Source of the DNA: Acetobacteraceae bacterium
GTDB lineage: Bacteria; Pseudomonadota; Alphaproteobacteria; Acetobacterales; Acetobacteraceae
DNA: 48,847 nt
Direction of reading: 5' to 3'
NCBI GenBank assembly: GCA_022842185.1
Contig: JALHQB010000038.1
Location: forward strand, 1 to 48,847
Below, piece after piece: positions 34,839 to 43,130 of the stretch. Within the stretch, counting starts at the first letter, position 1, and each line of letters starts with the position of its first letter. Position numbers and translations under genes: made by a program. The notes below the pieces were generated by a model. It made no database searches. It was given only the letters and a program-made list of their open reading frames with translations, and was not told where the DNA came from.

Positions 34839-35327
34839 ATGGCTCGGCGGGTCCTGGCCCTGGCGTTCTGCGCCTTCGCCTGGCCCGCCGTGGCGCAGGA
34901 CGCCTTCGTGACCGTCAGGCCGCAGGCGGCCAGCGTGCCACCCGTGGTGCTGGATGCCGTGCAGCGCATGCCTCCGACCGCAGGGTTGGAGGCGCCCTTG
35001 CGCGCCGCCCCGTGCGTCTTCTCGACCGAGGCGCGCCATCTGGGGCGTTTGCCGTCCACCGTGGCCTGGGCGAGGCCGGAGGCGGTGGTGTTGCTCGGTG
35101 ACTTGCCGGGCCTCGCTTCGGGCAGCCGCGCGGCAGTGCTGCGGCCGACGCGGGAACTGCTTGCCCGTGCGGCAACACGCGACCGTATCGCGGAGGGCGA
35201 CATCACCCTGCACAGCATGGATCTTGCCCCCCTGCCAGCCGACGCCCCGGCACCTGCCTTCCTTGCCATCCATGTCGCCCCGCCCGCGCAGCCGCCCGAA
35301 GGCTGCGTCGCGCAGGGGCCGAGTTGA
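34839..35327 (+). CDS. Secreted protein of unknown function
   Basis: A 162-residue protein with a standard signal peptide (MARRVLALAFCAFAWPAVAQ, cleavage after VAQ). The mature part is hydrophilic and Ala/Pro-rich, with two cysteines that could form a disulfide (RAAPCVFSTE and EGCVAQGPS at the C-terminus). Segments such as RPEAVVLLGDLPGLASGSRA look foldable, but I recognise no family. A GTG nine bases upstream is an alternative start. It precedes the acyl-CoA synthetase gene by 13 bp and may be co-transcribed. Confidence 0.6.
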   Translation: MARRVLALAFCAFAWPAVAQDAFVTVRPQAASVPPVVLDAVQRMPPTAGLEAPLRAAPCVFSTEARHLGRLPSTVAWARPEAVVLLGDLPGLASGSRAAVLRPTRELLARAATRDRIAEGDITLHSMDLAPLPADAPAPAFLAIHVAPPAQPPEGCVAQGPS

Positions 35328-35340
35328 ACCGGACCCAACG

Positions 35341-37392
35341 ATGACCGCCCTGGCCCCCGCCCTGCTCAACCCCCGCCGCATCGCGCTCGTCGGTGCCTCG
35401 GGCGACCCGACGCGACTGACGGCGCGGGCGCAGACCTACCTGCGCAAGCACGGCTTCGATGGCGAATTGTACCCGGTGAACCCGCGTGCCGAGACGATCC
35501 TCGGCGAGAAATCCTACCCGTCGATCGCCGCCATCCCCGGGCCTGTCGATCTCGCCTATCTGCTGCTGGGGACCGAGCATGTCGAAGGCGTCATCAACGA
35601 TGTCGCGGCGAAGGGCATCCCGGTCGCCTGCATCTTGGCCGATGGCTTCGCCGAGGCAGGACCTGAGGGCATCGCCCGGCAGGAACGGCTGTTGGCGACA
35701 GCGAAGGCGGCGGGGGTGCGCATCCTCGGGCCGAATTCAATGGGGCTGATCAACCTGAACGGCCGCAGCGCCTGTTCGGTGAATGCGGCCCTGGAAGCCG
35801 AGAGCCTGCCCGCCGGGCGGTTGGCGCTGGTGTCGCAATCCGGGTCGATGCTGGGCGCGATCATGGCCCGCGGGGCGGCGCGGGGGCTTGGCTTCTCCCA
35901 CCTGATCAGCACCGGCAACGAGGCCGACCTCACGGCCAGCGAGATCGCCGGGCTGCTGGTCGATGACCCGCAGACCGATGCCATCCTGCTGTTCCTCGAA
36001 GCCATCCGCCGCGCCGATTTGCTGGAGGAAGCGGCGCGGCGCGCGCATGCCGCCGGCAAGCCGATCATCGCCTACAAACTCGGCCGATCCTCCTTCGGGG
36101 CGGAACTGGCAAACAGCCATACCGGCGCGCTGGCCGGGTCGGATGCCGCGGCCGACGCCTTCTTCCGCGCCAACGGCATCGCCCGCGTGACGATGATCGA
36201 AGCACTGCTGGAAGCCCCTGCCCTGTTCATCGGCCGCACGCCGATCGCCGCCCCCAAGCGCGCCGTGTCGGTGATGACGACCACCGGCGGCGGCGGGGCG
36301 ATGGCGGTCGATGCGCTCGGCGTCGCGGGCATCGAGACGCGGGCGCCCGACGATACCGCCGTGGCGGGGCTGAAGGCCGCCGGGCTGCCGCATCACGGCC
36401 GGATGATCGACGTGACCCTGGCGGGGACCCGGGCGGACAAGGTGCAGGCGGCGCTGACCGCGCTGGCGGCGGACCCCGACACCGACCTCGTATTGTCGGT
36501 GGTCGGGTCCTCGGCGCAGTTCCGGCCGCATGATGCGGTCGCCGGCATCCTGGGCGCGGCGCAATCCGGCCTGCCCAAGCCGATCGCCGCCTTCCTGGTG
36601 CCACAGGCCGACGTGTCCCTGCGCATGCTCGGCGAAGCCGGGATCGCCGCCTTCCGCACACCGGAATCCTGCGCCGATGTGATCCGCGCCTTCTTTGACT
36701 GGCAGGCGCCGCGCCCGGTGCCGGTGGCCGCGCCCGTCGCGCACAGCCTGCCGGCACGACCCGATGAAGCGGATGCGCGCGCGCTGTTCGCGGCCCTCGG
36801 GCTGGCCGGGGCCACCGCCGTGATGGCGACGCCGGACGCCGTGCCGGCGGATATGCACTATCCCGTCGCGCTGAAGATCCTCTCGCCGGACCTAGCCCAC
36901 AAGACCGAGGTCGGTGGCGTCGTCCTGGGCATCGCGGATGCGGCGGCGCTGAAGGTCGCGGCGATGGAGATGCTCGCGCGCGTCCAGATGAAGGCGCCGG
37001 AGGCGACCATCACCGGCTTCCTCGTGCAACCGATGGCGAAGGGCCTGGCGGAAGCCATCCTGGGCTTCCGGCGCGACCCCGAGACGGGTCCGGTCGTGCT
37101 GGTCGGCGCCGGCGGCGTGATGGCGGAACTGCACCACGACATCGCCCTGCGCTCCGCCCCGGTCAGCGAGGCCGAAGCCCGCGCGATGATCGAGGAGGTC
37201 AAGGGCCTCAAGCCGCTCGCCGGCTGGCGCGGCCTGCCCAAGGGCGACCTGGACGCCCTCACCGGGGCGATCGTGGCGGTATCGCGCCTCGCCGCCGTGG
37301 CGGAGGTCGCCGAGGCCGAGATCAACCCGCTGATCATCCATGCCGAGGGCCAGGGCGTAACTGTCGCCGATGCGTGGGTGGTACGGTCCTGA
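35341..37392 (+). CDS. NDP-forming acyl-CoA synthetase, fused alpha and beta domains
   Basis: A 683-residue cytoplasmic enzyme of the ADP-forming acetyl-CoA synthetase family, which interconverts acyl-CoA plus phosphate and NDP with acid, CoA and NTP. Domain order is CoA-binding (IALVGASGDPTRLTARAQTY), a succinyl-CoA-ligase-like middle with the phospho-His in ANSHTGALAGSDAAADAFF, and a C-terminal ATP-grasp part (YPVALKILSPDLAHKTEVGG, GFLVQPMAKGLAEAILGF, AEAEINPLIIHAEG). Members act on acetate, pimelate, feruloyl-CoA and others; the substrate is unknown. The ribosome site is weak. The nitroreductase gene follows by 3 nt. Confidence 0.9.
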   Translation: MTALAPALLNPRRIALVGASGDPTRLTARAQTYLRKHGFDGELYPVNPRAETILGEKSYPSIAAIPGPVDLAYLLLGTEHVEGVINDVAAKGIPVACILADGFAEAGPEGIARQERLLATAKAAGVRILGPNSMGLINLNGRSACSVNAALEAESLPAGRLALVSQSGSMLGAIMARGAARGLGFSHLISTGNEADLTASEIAGLLVDDPQTDAILLFLEAIRRADLLEEAARRAHAAGKPIIAYKLGRSSFGAELANSHTGALAGSDAAADAFFRANGIARVTMIEALLEAPALFIGRTPIAAPKRAVSVMTTTGGGGAMAVDALGVAGIETRAPDDTAVAGLKAAGLPHHGRMIDVTLAGTRADKVQAALTALAADPDTDLVLSVVGSSAQFRPHDAVAGILGAAQSGLPKPIAAFLVPQADVSLRMLGEAGIAAFRTPESCADVIRAFFDWQAPRPVPVAAPVAHSLPARPDEADARALFAALGLAGATAVMATPDAVPADMHYPVALKILSPDLAHKTEVGGVVLGIADAAALKVAAMEMLARVQMKAPEATITGFLVQPMAKGLAEAILGFRRDPETGPVVLVGAGGVMAELHHDIALRSAPVSEAEARAMIEEVKGLKPLAGWRGLPKGDLDALTGAIVAVSRLAAVAEVAEAEINPLIIHAEGQGVTVADAWVVRS

Positions 37393-37395
37393 ACC

Positions 37396-38226
37396 ATGAC
37401 GCAGGATGACCCGATGGACCCCGACGCGCTGATCCGCGCCCGCTATGGCGCCCTGCCCTTCGCCCCGCCGGATGCGATCGCGCCCGCGCTCTCGGCGCTG
37501 CTGGACCGCCGCGTGACGCGGCGTTATCGCGACGAGGCGGTCGAGGATGGATTGCTCGACACGGTGCTGGCCGCCGCGCAATCGGCGCCGTCCAAATCCG
37601 ACCTCCAGCAATATTCCATCGTCGTCACGCGCGACCCGGCGAAGATCGCGAAGGTGGCCGACTGGATCGGCACCATGCCGTGGATCAAGGACGCGCCGGT
37701 GCTGTTGCTGTTCTGCGGCGACATGCGGCGCGGCCAGGCTGTGTGCACGCTGCAGGGCCGGGCGCACGCCAACGACAACATGGACACCTTCCTCAACACC
37801 GCGGTCGATGCCGCGCTGGCGATGGGCTTCGCCATCATGGCGGCGGATGCGGCGGGGTTGGGCACCTGCCCGATCTCCTATGTCCGCAGCCATATCGAGA
37901 AAGTCGGCCCGCTGTTCGGGCTGCCGATCGGCGTCTATCCGGTCGCCGGCCTGACCTTGGGCTGGCCCGAGAAACGCAACGAGACGACACCGCGCCTGCC
38001 GCCCTCCGTCGTCATTCACCGGGAGGTGTATGACGACGCGTCGCTGGCGACGGGCCTTGCATCCTATGACGCGCTGCGCCTGAAGCAGCGGCCGCGTTAT
38101 CCGGATGTGCATGGCCCGGCGCCGGAAGGCTGCACCTGGACGGAGAACGCGGCGCGGCAATTGTCGGTGCCGGAACGCTTCGGCTTCCGCACCTGGCTGC
38201 GGCTGCGGGGCTTCGCGCTTGACTGA
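37396..38226 (+). CDS. Nitroreductase-family FMN oxidoreductase
   Basis: A 276-residue flavoprotein of the oxygen-insensitive nitroreductase fold (NfsA-like). Marks are LLDRRVTRRYRDEAVEDGLL, AAQSAPSKSDLQQYSIVVTR for FMN phosphate binding, NTAVDAALAMGFAIMAADAA and GLGTCPISYVRSHIEKVG, VYPVAGLTLGWPEKRNETTP. Members reduce nitro groups, quinones, flavins or enoates with NAD(P)H; the substrate here is unknown. It starts 3 nt after the acyl-CoA synthetase stop, and the NUDIX gene starts inside its last codons, so three genes appear to form one operon. Confidence 0.9.
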   Translation: MTQDDPMDPDALIRARYGALPFAPPDAIAPALSALLDRRVTRRYRDEAVEDGLLDTVLAAAQSAPSKSDLQQYSIVVTRDPAKIAKVADWIGTMPWIKDAPVLLLFCGDMRRGQAVCTLQGRAHANDNMDTFLNTAVDAALAMGFAIMAADAAGLGTCPISYVRSHIEKVGPLFGLPIGVYPVAGLTLGWPEKRNETTPRLPPSVVIHREVYDDASLATGLASYDALRLKQRPRYPDVHGPAPEGCTWTENAARQLSVPERFGFRTWLRLRGFALD

Positions 38227-38890
38227 CCCGACGGCCGACAATCCCGGCGGCGCCGATGCGGAAGGCCATGCGCGGCGGACCGTTCGCCCGCGCGATGCCG
38301 CCAGCCTGATCGTCTGGCGCATCGGCCCCGCCGGGCCGGAGGTGCTGATGGGCCAGCGCCACGCCAAGCACCGCTTCATGCCCGATGTGATGGTGTTTCC
38401 TGGCGGGCGGGTCGATCCCGACGATCACCGCCAGCCGGCGATCCGCGAATTGCCGCCCGCCACGCGCGGCATGCTGGAACGCCGAGCGACGCCCCCGCGC
38501 GCGCGGGCGATCGGCATCGCCGCGGTGCGCGAATTGTTCGAGGAAACCGGACTGGTGCTGGGCGAGCGGCGCGGCGATGACGTCGCCGCCGACCTTGGGG
38601 CCTTGCAATATGTCTGTCGCGCGGTGACGCCGGGAGGCCGGCCGATCCGCTTCAACGCCCGCTTCCTATGCGCCCCGGCCGAGGCCGTGCACGGCGAGAT
38701 CGCCGGATCAGGCGAATTGGAGCGGCTGGGCTGGTTCACGCCGGAACAGGCGCATCGCCATCGCGTGGCCGACATCACCGGTAAGGTGCTGGTGGAATTC
38801 CTGGACTGGCTGGAGATGTCTCAGGCCGCACGATCGGCGCGGCCGCTGGTCGTATTCCGTGGCATGGACAACCGACACCACGAACGCTGA
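38219..38890 (+). CDS. NUDIX hydrolase with an interrupted Nudix box
   Basis: A 223-residue NUDIX protein similar in layout to NUDT19-type CoA or nucleotide hydrolases. The fold begins AASLIVWRIGPAGPEVLMGQ. The Nudix box is split: VFPGGRVDPDD, then ~37 inserted residues, then AAVRELFEETGLVLGE with the metal-binding Glu residues. The C-terminal part has RPIRFNARFLCAPAEA and ELERLGWFTPEQAHRHR. The start is a TTG that overlaps the nitroreductase end by 8 bp; the first ATG (38349) would delete the first strand. The gene closes a likely operon with acyl-CoA synthetase, where removal of CoA by-products is plausible but unproven. Confidence 0.83.
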   Translation: MTDPTADNPGGADAEGHARRTVRPRDAASLIVWRIGPAGPEVLMGQRHAKHRFMPDVMVFPGGRVDPDDHRQPAIRELPPATRGMLERRATPPRARAIGIAAVRELFEETGLVLGERRGDDVAADLGALQYVCRAVTPGGRPIRFNARFLCAPAEAVHGEIAGSGELERLGWFTPEQAHRHRVADITGKVLVEFLDWLEMSQAARSARPLVVFRGMDNRHHER

Positions 38891-38942
38891 ACGGCGCCCG
38901 CGGCGGGCGGCCGGCGGCTCGATCGGAGCCTGTTCAATAAGT

Positions 38943-39017
38943 CCGGCACCGGCCCGCCCACCACAGCACGACACGATCTGAACCGGGTCGCCGGGCGGGG
39001 CTGCTGGCCGGTGCCGG
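38943..39017. repeat. 12-bp perfect inverted repeat
   Basis: CCGGCACCGGCC (38943-38954) and GGCCGGTGCCGG (39006-39017) are exact complements separated by 51 bases, downstream of the NUDIX gene. It lies between two convergent genes, with a further hairpin directly after it. Confidence 0.7.
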
Positions 39018-39020
39018 GCA

Positions 39021-39048
39021 TGAGACTGCGCCCCACGGCGCAATCTCA
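39021..39048. terminator. Hairpin between convergent genes
   Basis: TGAGA-C-TGCGCC pairs with GGCGCA-A-TCTCA around CCAC, an 11-bp stem with one mismatch. A second dyad (GGCTCT-C-AGAGCC, 39053-39065) overlaps the end of the small membrane-protein gene. Together they probably end transcription from both sides. Confidence 0.5.
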
Positions 39049-39057
39049 AACCGGCTC

Positions 39058-39264
39058 TCAGAGCCTCGTTTCGATGCCGGCGTCCCGTCGCGGCTCCAGC
39101 AGGGCCAGCCCGACGAGCATCAGTGCAGCACCACCCAGGGCCAGCACCGCCGCGGCCAGCACGGGAACGCGGCCCGGCGCGGTGGCATCGCCGATCAGCA
39201 TCGCGACCAGCAGCAGGTTTCCAAGGAAGCCCGTGGTGATCAGGGTCAGGGGGATGAATGGCAT
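39058..39264 (-). CDS. Small two-helix membrane protein
   Basis: A 68-residue protein made of two hydrophobic helices (PLTLITTGFLGNLLLVAMLI and VPVLAAAVLALGGAALMLVG) joined by a short polar loop (GDATAPGR), with a charged tail LEPRRDAGIETRL. I recognise no family. The start MPFIPLT has GGAG 8 nt upstream; an ATG 18 nt earlier has none. It is divergent from the amino-acid ABC operon and convergent with the NUDIX gene. Function is unknown. Confidence 0.65.
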   Translation of the reverse strand: MPFIPLTLITTGFLGNLLLVAMLIGDATAPGRVPVLAAAVLALGGAALMLVGLALLEPRRDAGIETRL

Positions 39265-39412
39265 TGGCGTCGCTCCGTTCATACTGGAGTTAACCTGCCT
39301 GCGACGGCGGCAGAGCGACCCTGAAGCGGCAATTTCGTGGCAGCGCGCGCATGGACAGCCACGCTTCCGTCTATAGTCTGCGCCGGAAATTGAGGCATAG
39401 GAGGCTTCCCAC

Positions 39413-40252
39413 ATGCGCCGGTTCATCGCTGCGGCCCTGTTGTCCGCCACATTCGCCGCCCCTGCCGTGGCGCAGGGCCAGCCGCCGCTGCGCTGCGGCG
39501 TGGACGGCACCTTCGCCCCACATGCCTTCCCCAACCTCCAGGGTGGCGTGCAGGGCTTCCAGGTCGATCTGTTCCGGGAAGTCGCGAAGCGGATGGGCCG
39601 GGAGATCGTGATCGACAGCGCGGCCTTCTCCGGCCTGATCCCCGCGCTGAACGCCGGGCGCTATGATTTCCTGTGCGCGCCGACCACGGTGACGCCGGAA
39701 CGTGCCCAGGCGCTGCTGTTCACCGAGGGCTACATCTGGACCGAGCTGCAATTCGGCATCCGCCGCGGTACGCCGCCGATCCGTTCCGAGGAAGACCTCC
39801 GCGGCAAGACGATCAGCGTGAACAAGGGCACGCCCTATGAGCAATGGGTCAACAACAACCGCGAACGTCTGAACCTGACGCTGCTGGCCTTCGACAGCCA
39901 GGCCGATGCGGCGCAGGCGGTGATCCAGGGCCGCGCCTATGCCAATCTGTCGGGCAATACCGTGGTGCGGTATTCGGCGTCGCGCACGCCACAATACATT
40001 GCCGACTTCGTGTTGCCGGGCACGCGCTTCCATTGGGGCACGCCGTTCCGCCAGGATTCTGGCGCGCTGCGCAACCAGGTGGAAGATATCATCGTGTGCA
40101 TGAAGCGCGACGGGACCGTCGCCCGGTTGTCCGAACGCTGGTTCGGCAGTGCGCCGGGCCCCGACCAGGCTGAGCGGATCGAGTTCCCGGGCTATGGCGT
40201 GCCCGACCTTCCGGGCTTCGACGCCACCCCGCAGAACCCGACCTGCGGCTGA
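39413..40252 (+). CDS. Polar amino-acid ABC transporter binding protein
   Basis: A 279-residue family 3 periplasmic binding protein with a signal peptide ([20 protein letters not shown]). Family marks are [72 protein letters not shown] and the C-terminal [15 protein letters not shown]. Cysteines at LRCG, FLCA, IVCM and PTCG may form disulfides. AGGAGG lies 7 nt before the ATG. The ligand is probably an amino acid or related acid. The ATPase gene overlaps its stop by one base. Confidence 0.93.
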   Translation: MRRFIAAALLSATFAAPAVAQGQPPLRCGVDGTFAPHAFPNLQGGVQGFQVDLFREVAKRMGREIVIDSAAFSGLIPALNAGRYDFLCAPTTVTPERAQALLFTEGYIWTELQFGIRRGTPPIRSEEDLRGKTISVNKGTPYEQWVNNNRERLNLTLLAFDSQADAAQAVIQGRAYANLSGNTVVRYSASRTPQYIADFVLPGTRFHWGTPFRQDSGALRNQVEDIIVCMKRDGTVARLSERWFGSAPGPDQAERIEFPGYGVPDLPGFDATPQNPTCG

Positions 40253-40995
40253 TGACCACCACCCCGATCGTCGAGGCGCGCGCGATCCACAAGCATTTCG
40301 GGCATCTGCATGTCCTGAAGGGGGTGGATCTGCGCGTCGCCGAGAAGGAACTGGTCTTCCTGATCGGCCCCTCGGGGTCGGGCAAATCGACGCTGCTGCG
40401 CTGCCTGAACCGGCTGGAGGATCCGTCCTCCGGCTCGGTGATGGTGGACGGCATCGACATGCTCGACGCGCGCACCGACATCAACAAGGCGCGCCAGCGC
40501 ATCGGCATGGTGTTCCAGTCCTTCAACCTGTACCCGCACATGACGGCGCTGGGGAATGTCGCGCTCGCGCTGCGCAAGGTGCAGGGCATGGGCAAGGCGG
40601 AAGCCGAGGCGCGGGCGGGCAAGGCGCTGGATCGCGTGCATCTGGGCGACCGCGCCGATCATTACCCGCTGCAATTGTCAGGCGGGCAGCAGCAGCGCGT
40701 GGCGATCGCGCGGGCCATCGCGCTGGAACCGCGGGTGATGCTGTTCGACGAACCGACCAGCGCGCTGGACCCCGAACTGGTGGGCGGCGTGCTGGCCGTG
40801 ATGCGCGAATTGCGCGAGGACGGCATGACCATGGTGGTGGTCAGCCACGAGATGGGCTTCGCCAAGGCCGCGGCCGACCGGGTGGTGTTCATGGCCGATG
40901 GCATGATCGTCGAGGAAGGCAACCCCGCCGACTTCTTCGATGCGCCCAAGCACGAACGCACGCGCAACTTCATCCGCCAGATCGAGCGGCATTGA
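40252..40995 (+). CDS. Polar amino-acid ABC transporter ATPase (GlnQ-like)
   Basis: A 247-residue ATPase of the GlnQ/HisP group. Walker A is GPSGSGKST, the Q loop is [14 protein letters not shown], the signature is [16 protein letters not shown], Walker B is [16 protein letters not shown] and the switch His is in [12 protein letters not shown]. The start shares its A with the binding-protein stop (TGATG), so translation is coupled. Its stop lies 8 nt from the stop of an opposing MORN gene that separates it from the permease genes. Confidence 0.95.
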   Translation: MTTTPIVEARAIHKHFGHLHVLKGVDLRVAEKELVFLIGPSGSGKSTLLRCLNRLEDPSSGSVMVDGIDMLDARTDINKARQRIGMVFQSFNLYPHMTALGNVALALRKVQGMGKAEAEARAGKALDRVHLGDRADHYPLQLSGGQQQRVAIARAIALEPRVMLFDEPTSALDPELVGGVLAVMRELREDGMTMVVVSHEMGFAKAAADRVVFMADGMIVEEGNPADFFDAPKHERTRNFIRQIERH

Positions 40996-41003
40996 TGCCG
41001 CGG

Positions 41004-41588
41004 TCAGGTATCCAGCCCGTTGCATTCCTGCGCCGGCCGGGTGAAGGCGAACCAGCCCTGCGGGCCGCGCAGGCAGCCATTCAGCCAATTTCCCTCGAAC
41101 ACGCGCCCGCGCAGCACCAGGCGGCCACGGCCATTCGGGTGGGACATCAGCCAGCCGCCATCATAGACGATGCCGGCGGACGGGATCTCGACACGACCGG
41201 ACACGAAATGGTCGTCGCGGAAGGTGCCTTGCTGCATGACGCGGATTTCCTTCCCCGCCGTCAGGGTCAGCCGACCGGTGCCCTCGTTCTTGCCGCGGCG
41301 CAGGGTGCCTTCGTAGATCATGCCGCGTTCGCTCTCGCCCTCCCGCCAGGTCACCACGGCACGGCCCTCGCCTTCGGCCGGGCCGTCCGGGCAGGGGCCG
41401 GTCCAGGACGCGGTCAGGTCCGTGATGTCGGCGCGGATGCCGCTCGCCCACAGCCAGCAGCCCTCGGCACCGTCGCTGACGAAGCCGCCGCGGCCACCGG
41501 GGACCATGCGCTCGGCCTCGGGCGGCGGGCCGGCGGCGGCGCACAGCAGGGCCAGGGCGGCAAGGGTCGCGGTGCGGCGTGGCATCAT
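41004..41588 (-). CDS. Secreted MORN-repeat protein
   Basis: A 194-residue protein with a signal peptide (PRRTATLAALALLCAAAGPP). The mature part contains MORN-type beta-hairpin repeats: MIYEGTLRRGKNEGTGRLTL, GIVYDGGWLMSHPNGRGRLV and GRVFEGNWLNGCLRGPQGWF, plus a more divergent first unit (GPCPDGPAEGEGRAVVTW). Two cysteines flank the repeat region (EGCWLWASG, QECNGLDT). MORN repeats bind lipids or proteins; the role is unknown. It is inverted within a transporter locus, its 3' end facing the ATPase gene and its 5' end divergent from the first permease gene. Confidence 0.8.
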   Translation of the reverse strand: MMPRRTATLAALALLCAAAGPPPEAERMVPGGRGGFVSDGAEGCWLWASGIRADITDLTASWTGPCPDGPAEGEGRAVVTWREGESERGMIYEGTLRRGKNEGTGRLTLTAGKEIRVMQQGTFRDDHFVSGRVEIPSAGIVYDGGWLMSHPNGRGRLVLRGRVFEGNWLNGCLRGPQGWFAFTRPAQECNGLDT

Positions 41589-41686
41589 CCGGGGGGGTCC
41601 TTCCTCACTGTCCGTCCGCGGCGAAGCACGCCGCGCGCCGTGAACATCAAGTCCGGCGCGGCGGACTTCAAGCCCTGGGCCGCGCC

Positions 41687-42367
41687 ATGACCGGCTGGGA
41701 CCGCTTCGCCGACAGCTTCTTCAATGCCCGCGTCATGGCGCAGTACCTGCCCAAGATCATCGAGGGCTTCTGGCTGACCGTCGTGCTCGCGCTCTGCATC
41801 ATCGCGGCCGGGCTGGCGCTGGGGCTGCTACTGGCGCTGCTGCGTGCCTTCGGCATCCGGCCGCTCAACTGGCTGATTATCTTCGTGGTGGATCTGTTCC
41901 GCGCCCTGCCGCCCCTTGTCATCATCGTGCTGCTGTTCTTCGGCCTGCCCAATGCGGGGGTGGAACTGTCGGGCTTCGTATCGGCCTGGCTGGCCTTGAC
42001 CTTGGTGCTGATGGCATTCTCCGAGGAGATCTTCTGGGCCGGCATCACATCGGTCCCGAAGGGCCAGTGGGAGGCGGCGCGCTCGACCGGCCTGGGCTTC
42101 GTGCAGACACTGACCAATGTGGTGCTGCCGCAGGCGCTGCGGATCACCATCCCGCCACTGACCAACCGGACCATCGCCATCACCAAGGGAACGGCGCTCG
42201 CATCCGTCGTCGCGGTGCCGGACATATTGGGCGCGGCCAATGCGGGGGTGTCGTTTTCCTTCAACCCATCGCCGCTGACGCTCGGCGCGATCGCCTACCT
42301 GGTGCTGTTCCTGCCCGTCGTTGTGCTCGGTCGTTGGATCGAGACGCGCTTCGCGTGGAAGAGGTAG
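41687..42367 (+). CDS. Amino-acid ABC transporter permease 1
   Basis: A 226-residue HisM/GltJ-type permease with about five helices (IIEGFWLTVVLALCIIAAGL, WLIIFVVDLFRALPPLVIIV). The ATPase-contact loop is EAARSTGLGFVQTLTNVVLP, and RALPPLVIIVLLFFGLP is typical of this family. The start MTGWDRF lies 98 bases from the MORN gene start, so a divergent promoter should lie between. The second permease follows by 6 nt; the pair would form the heterodimeric channel for the binding protein and ATPase upstream. Confidence 0.92.
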   Translation: MTGWDRFADSFFNARVMAQYLPKIIEGFWLTVVLALCIIAAGLALGLLLALLRAFGIRPLNWLIIFVVDLFRALPPLVIIVLLFFGLPNAGVELSGFVSAWLALTLVLMAFSEEIFWAGITSVPKGQWEAARSTGLGFVQTLTNVVLPQALRITIPPLTNRTIAITKGTALASVVAVPDILGAANAGVSFSFNPSPLTLGAIAYLVLFLPVVVLGRWIETRFAWKR

Positions 42368-42373
42368 CGCGCG

Positions 42374-43048
42374 ATGGATATGTTCCTTGAAACCTTCTTC
42401 AACTGGCAGATCATCGAGGAAGCCTGGCCCATCCTGTGGCAGGGGCTGCAGGCGACGCTGCTGCTGTCGCTGCTGGTCGTGCCGCTGGGCATCGCCGGCG
42501 GCATCATGATCGCGGTGCTGTCCACCTTCCACGCCCCTTGGGTGAAGTGGCCGCTGTGCGTCTATGTGGACACCTTCCGCGCGCTGCCGCCGCTGGTGCT
42601 GCTGATCTTCATCTTCGCCGGGTTGCCCTTTGTCGGCATCGATGTCGGGCCCTGGGGTGCGGTCGCGATCGGCTTCTTCCTCAACACCGGCGCCTATTAC
42701 GGTGAAATCCTGCGCGCCGGCATCGAATCCGTGCCGCGCGGCCAGCTTGAGGCCGCCCGATCAACCGGGCTGACGCGCGGGCAGACCATGGCCCATGTCG
42801 TGCTGCCGCAGGCGGTGCGCAACGTGTTGCCGGACCTGATCTCCAACACGCTGGAAGTGGTGAAGCTCACCTCAATCGCATCGGTCGTGGCCTTGCCTGA
42901 ACTTCTGTTCCAGGCGCGGCAGGCGCAGTCCGTCACCTACAACGCGACGCCGATCATGGCGGCGGCGGTGGTGTATTTCATCCTGTTGTGGCCGGTGGTG
43001 CGAGTGCTGTCGCGGCTGGAGAACCGGCAATTGGCGGGGCGGCGATAG
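42374..43048 (+). CDS. Amino-acid ABC transporter permease 2
   Basis: A 224-residue permease homologous to its neighbour. It has the FQ-type start (FFNWQIIEEAWPILWQGLQA), LFRALPP-like DTFRALPPLVLLIFIFAGLP and the contact loop EAARSTGLTRGQTMAHVVLP. The remainder is VVKLTSIASVVALPELLFQA and a final helix ending in RLENRQLAGRR. It closes the transporter operon. The substrate class is set by the binding protein and is probably a polar or acidic amino acid. Confidence 0.93.
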   Translation: MDMFLETFFNWQIIEEAWPILWQGLQATLLLSLLVVPLGIAGGIMIAVLSTFHAPWVKWPLCVYVDTFRALPPLVLLIFIFAGLPFVGIDVGPWGAVAIGFFLNTGAYYGEILRAGIESVPRGQLEAARSTGLTRGQTMAHVVLPQAVRNVLPDLISNTLEVVKLTSIASVVALPELLFQARQAQSVTYNATPIMAAAVVYFILLWPVVRVLSRLENRQLAGRR

Positions 43049-43130
43049 AGCAGATCGCGGCTGAATGGAATCAGTCGGGCGCAAACATCGCGCTTCAACC
43101 CCCGCAGGGCGGCCTGCCCAGCCTCGGCGG

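Noticed and set aside
36892..38379. 495-codon open frame antisense to the acyl-CoA synthetase and nitroreductase genes
   Set aside because: Low-complexity Arg/Gly/His-rich translation, antisense to two clear enzymes.
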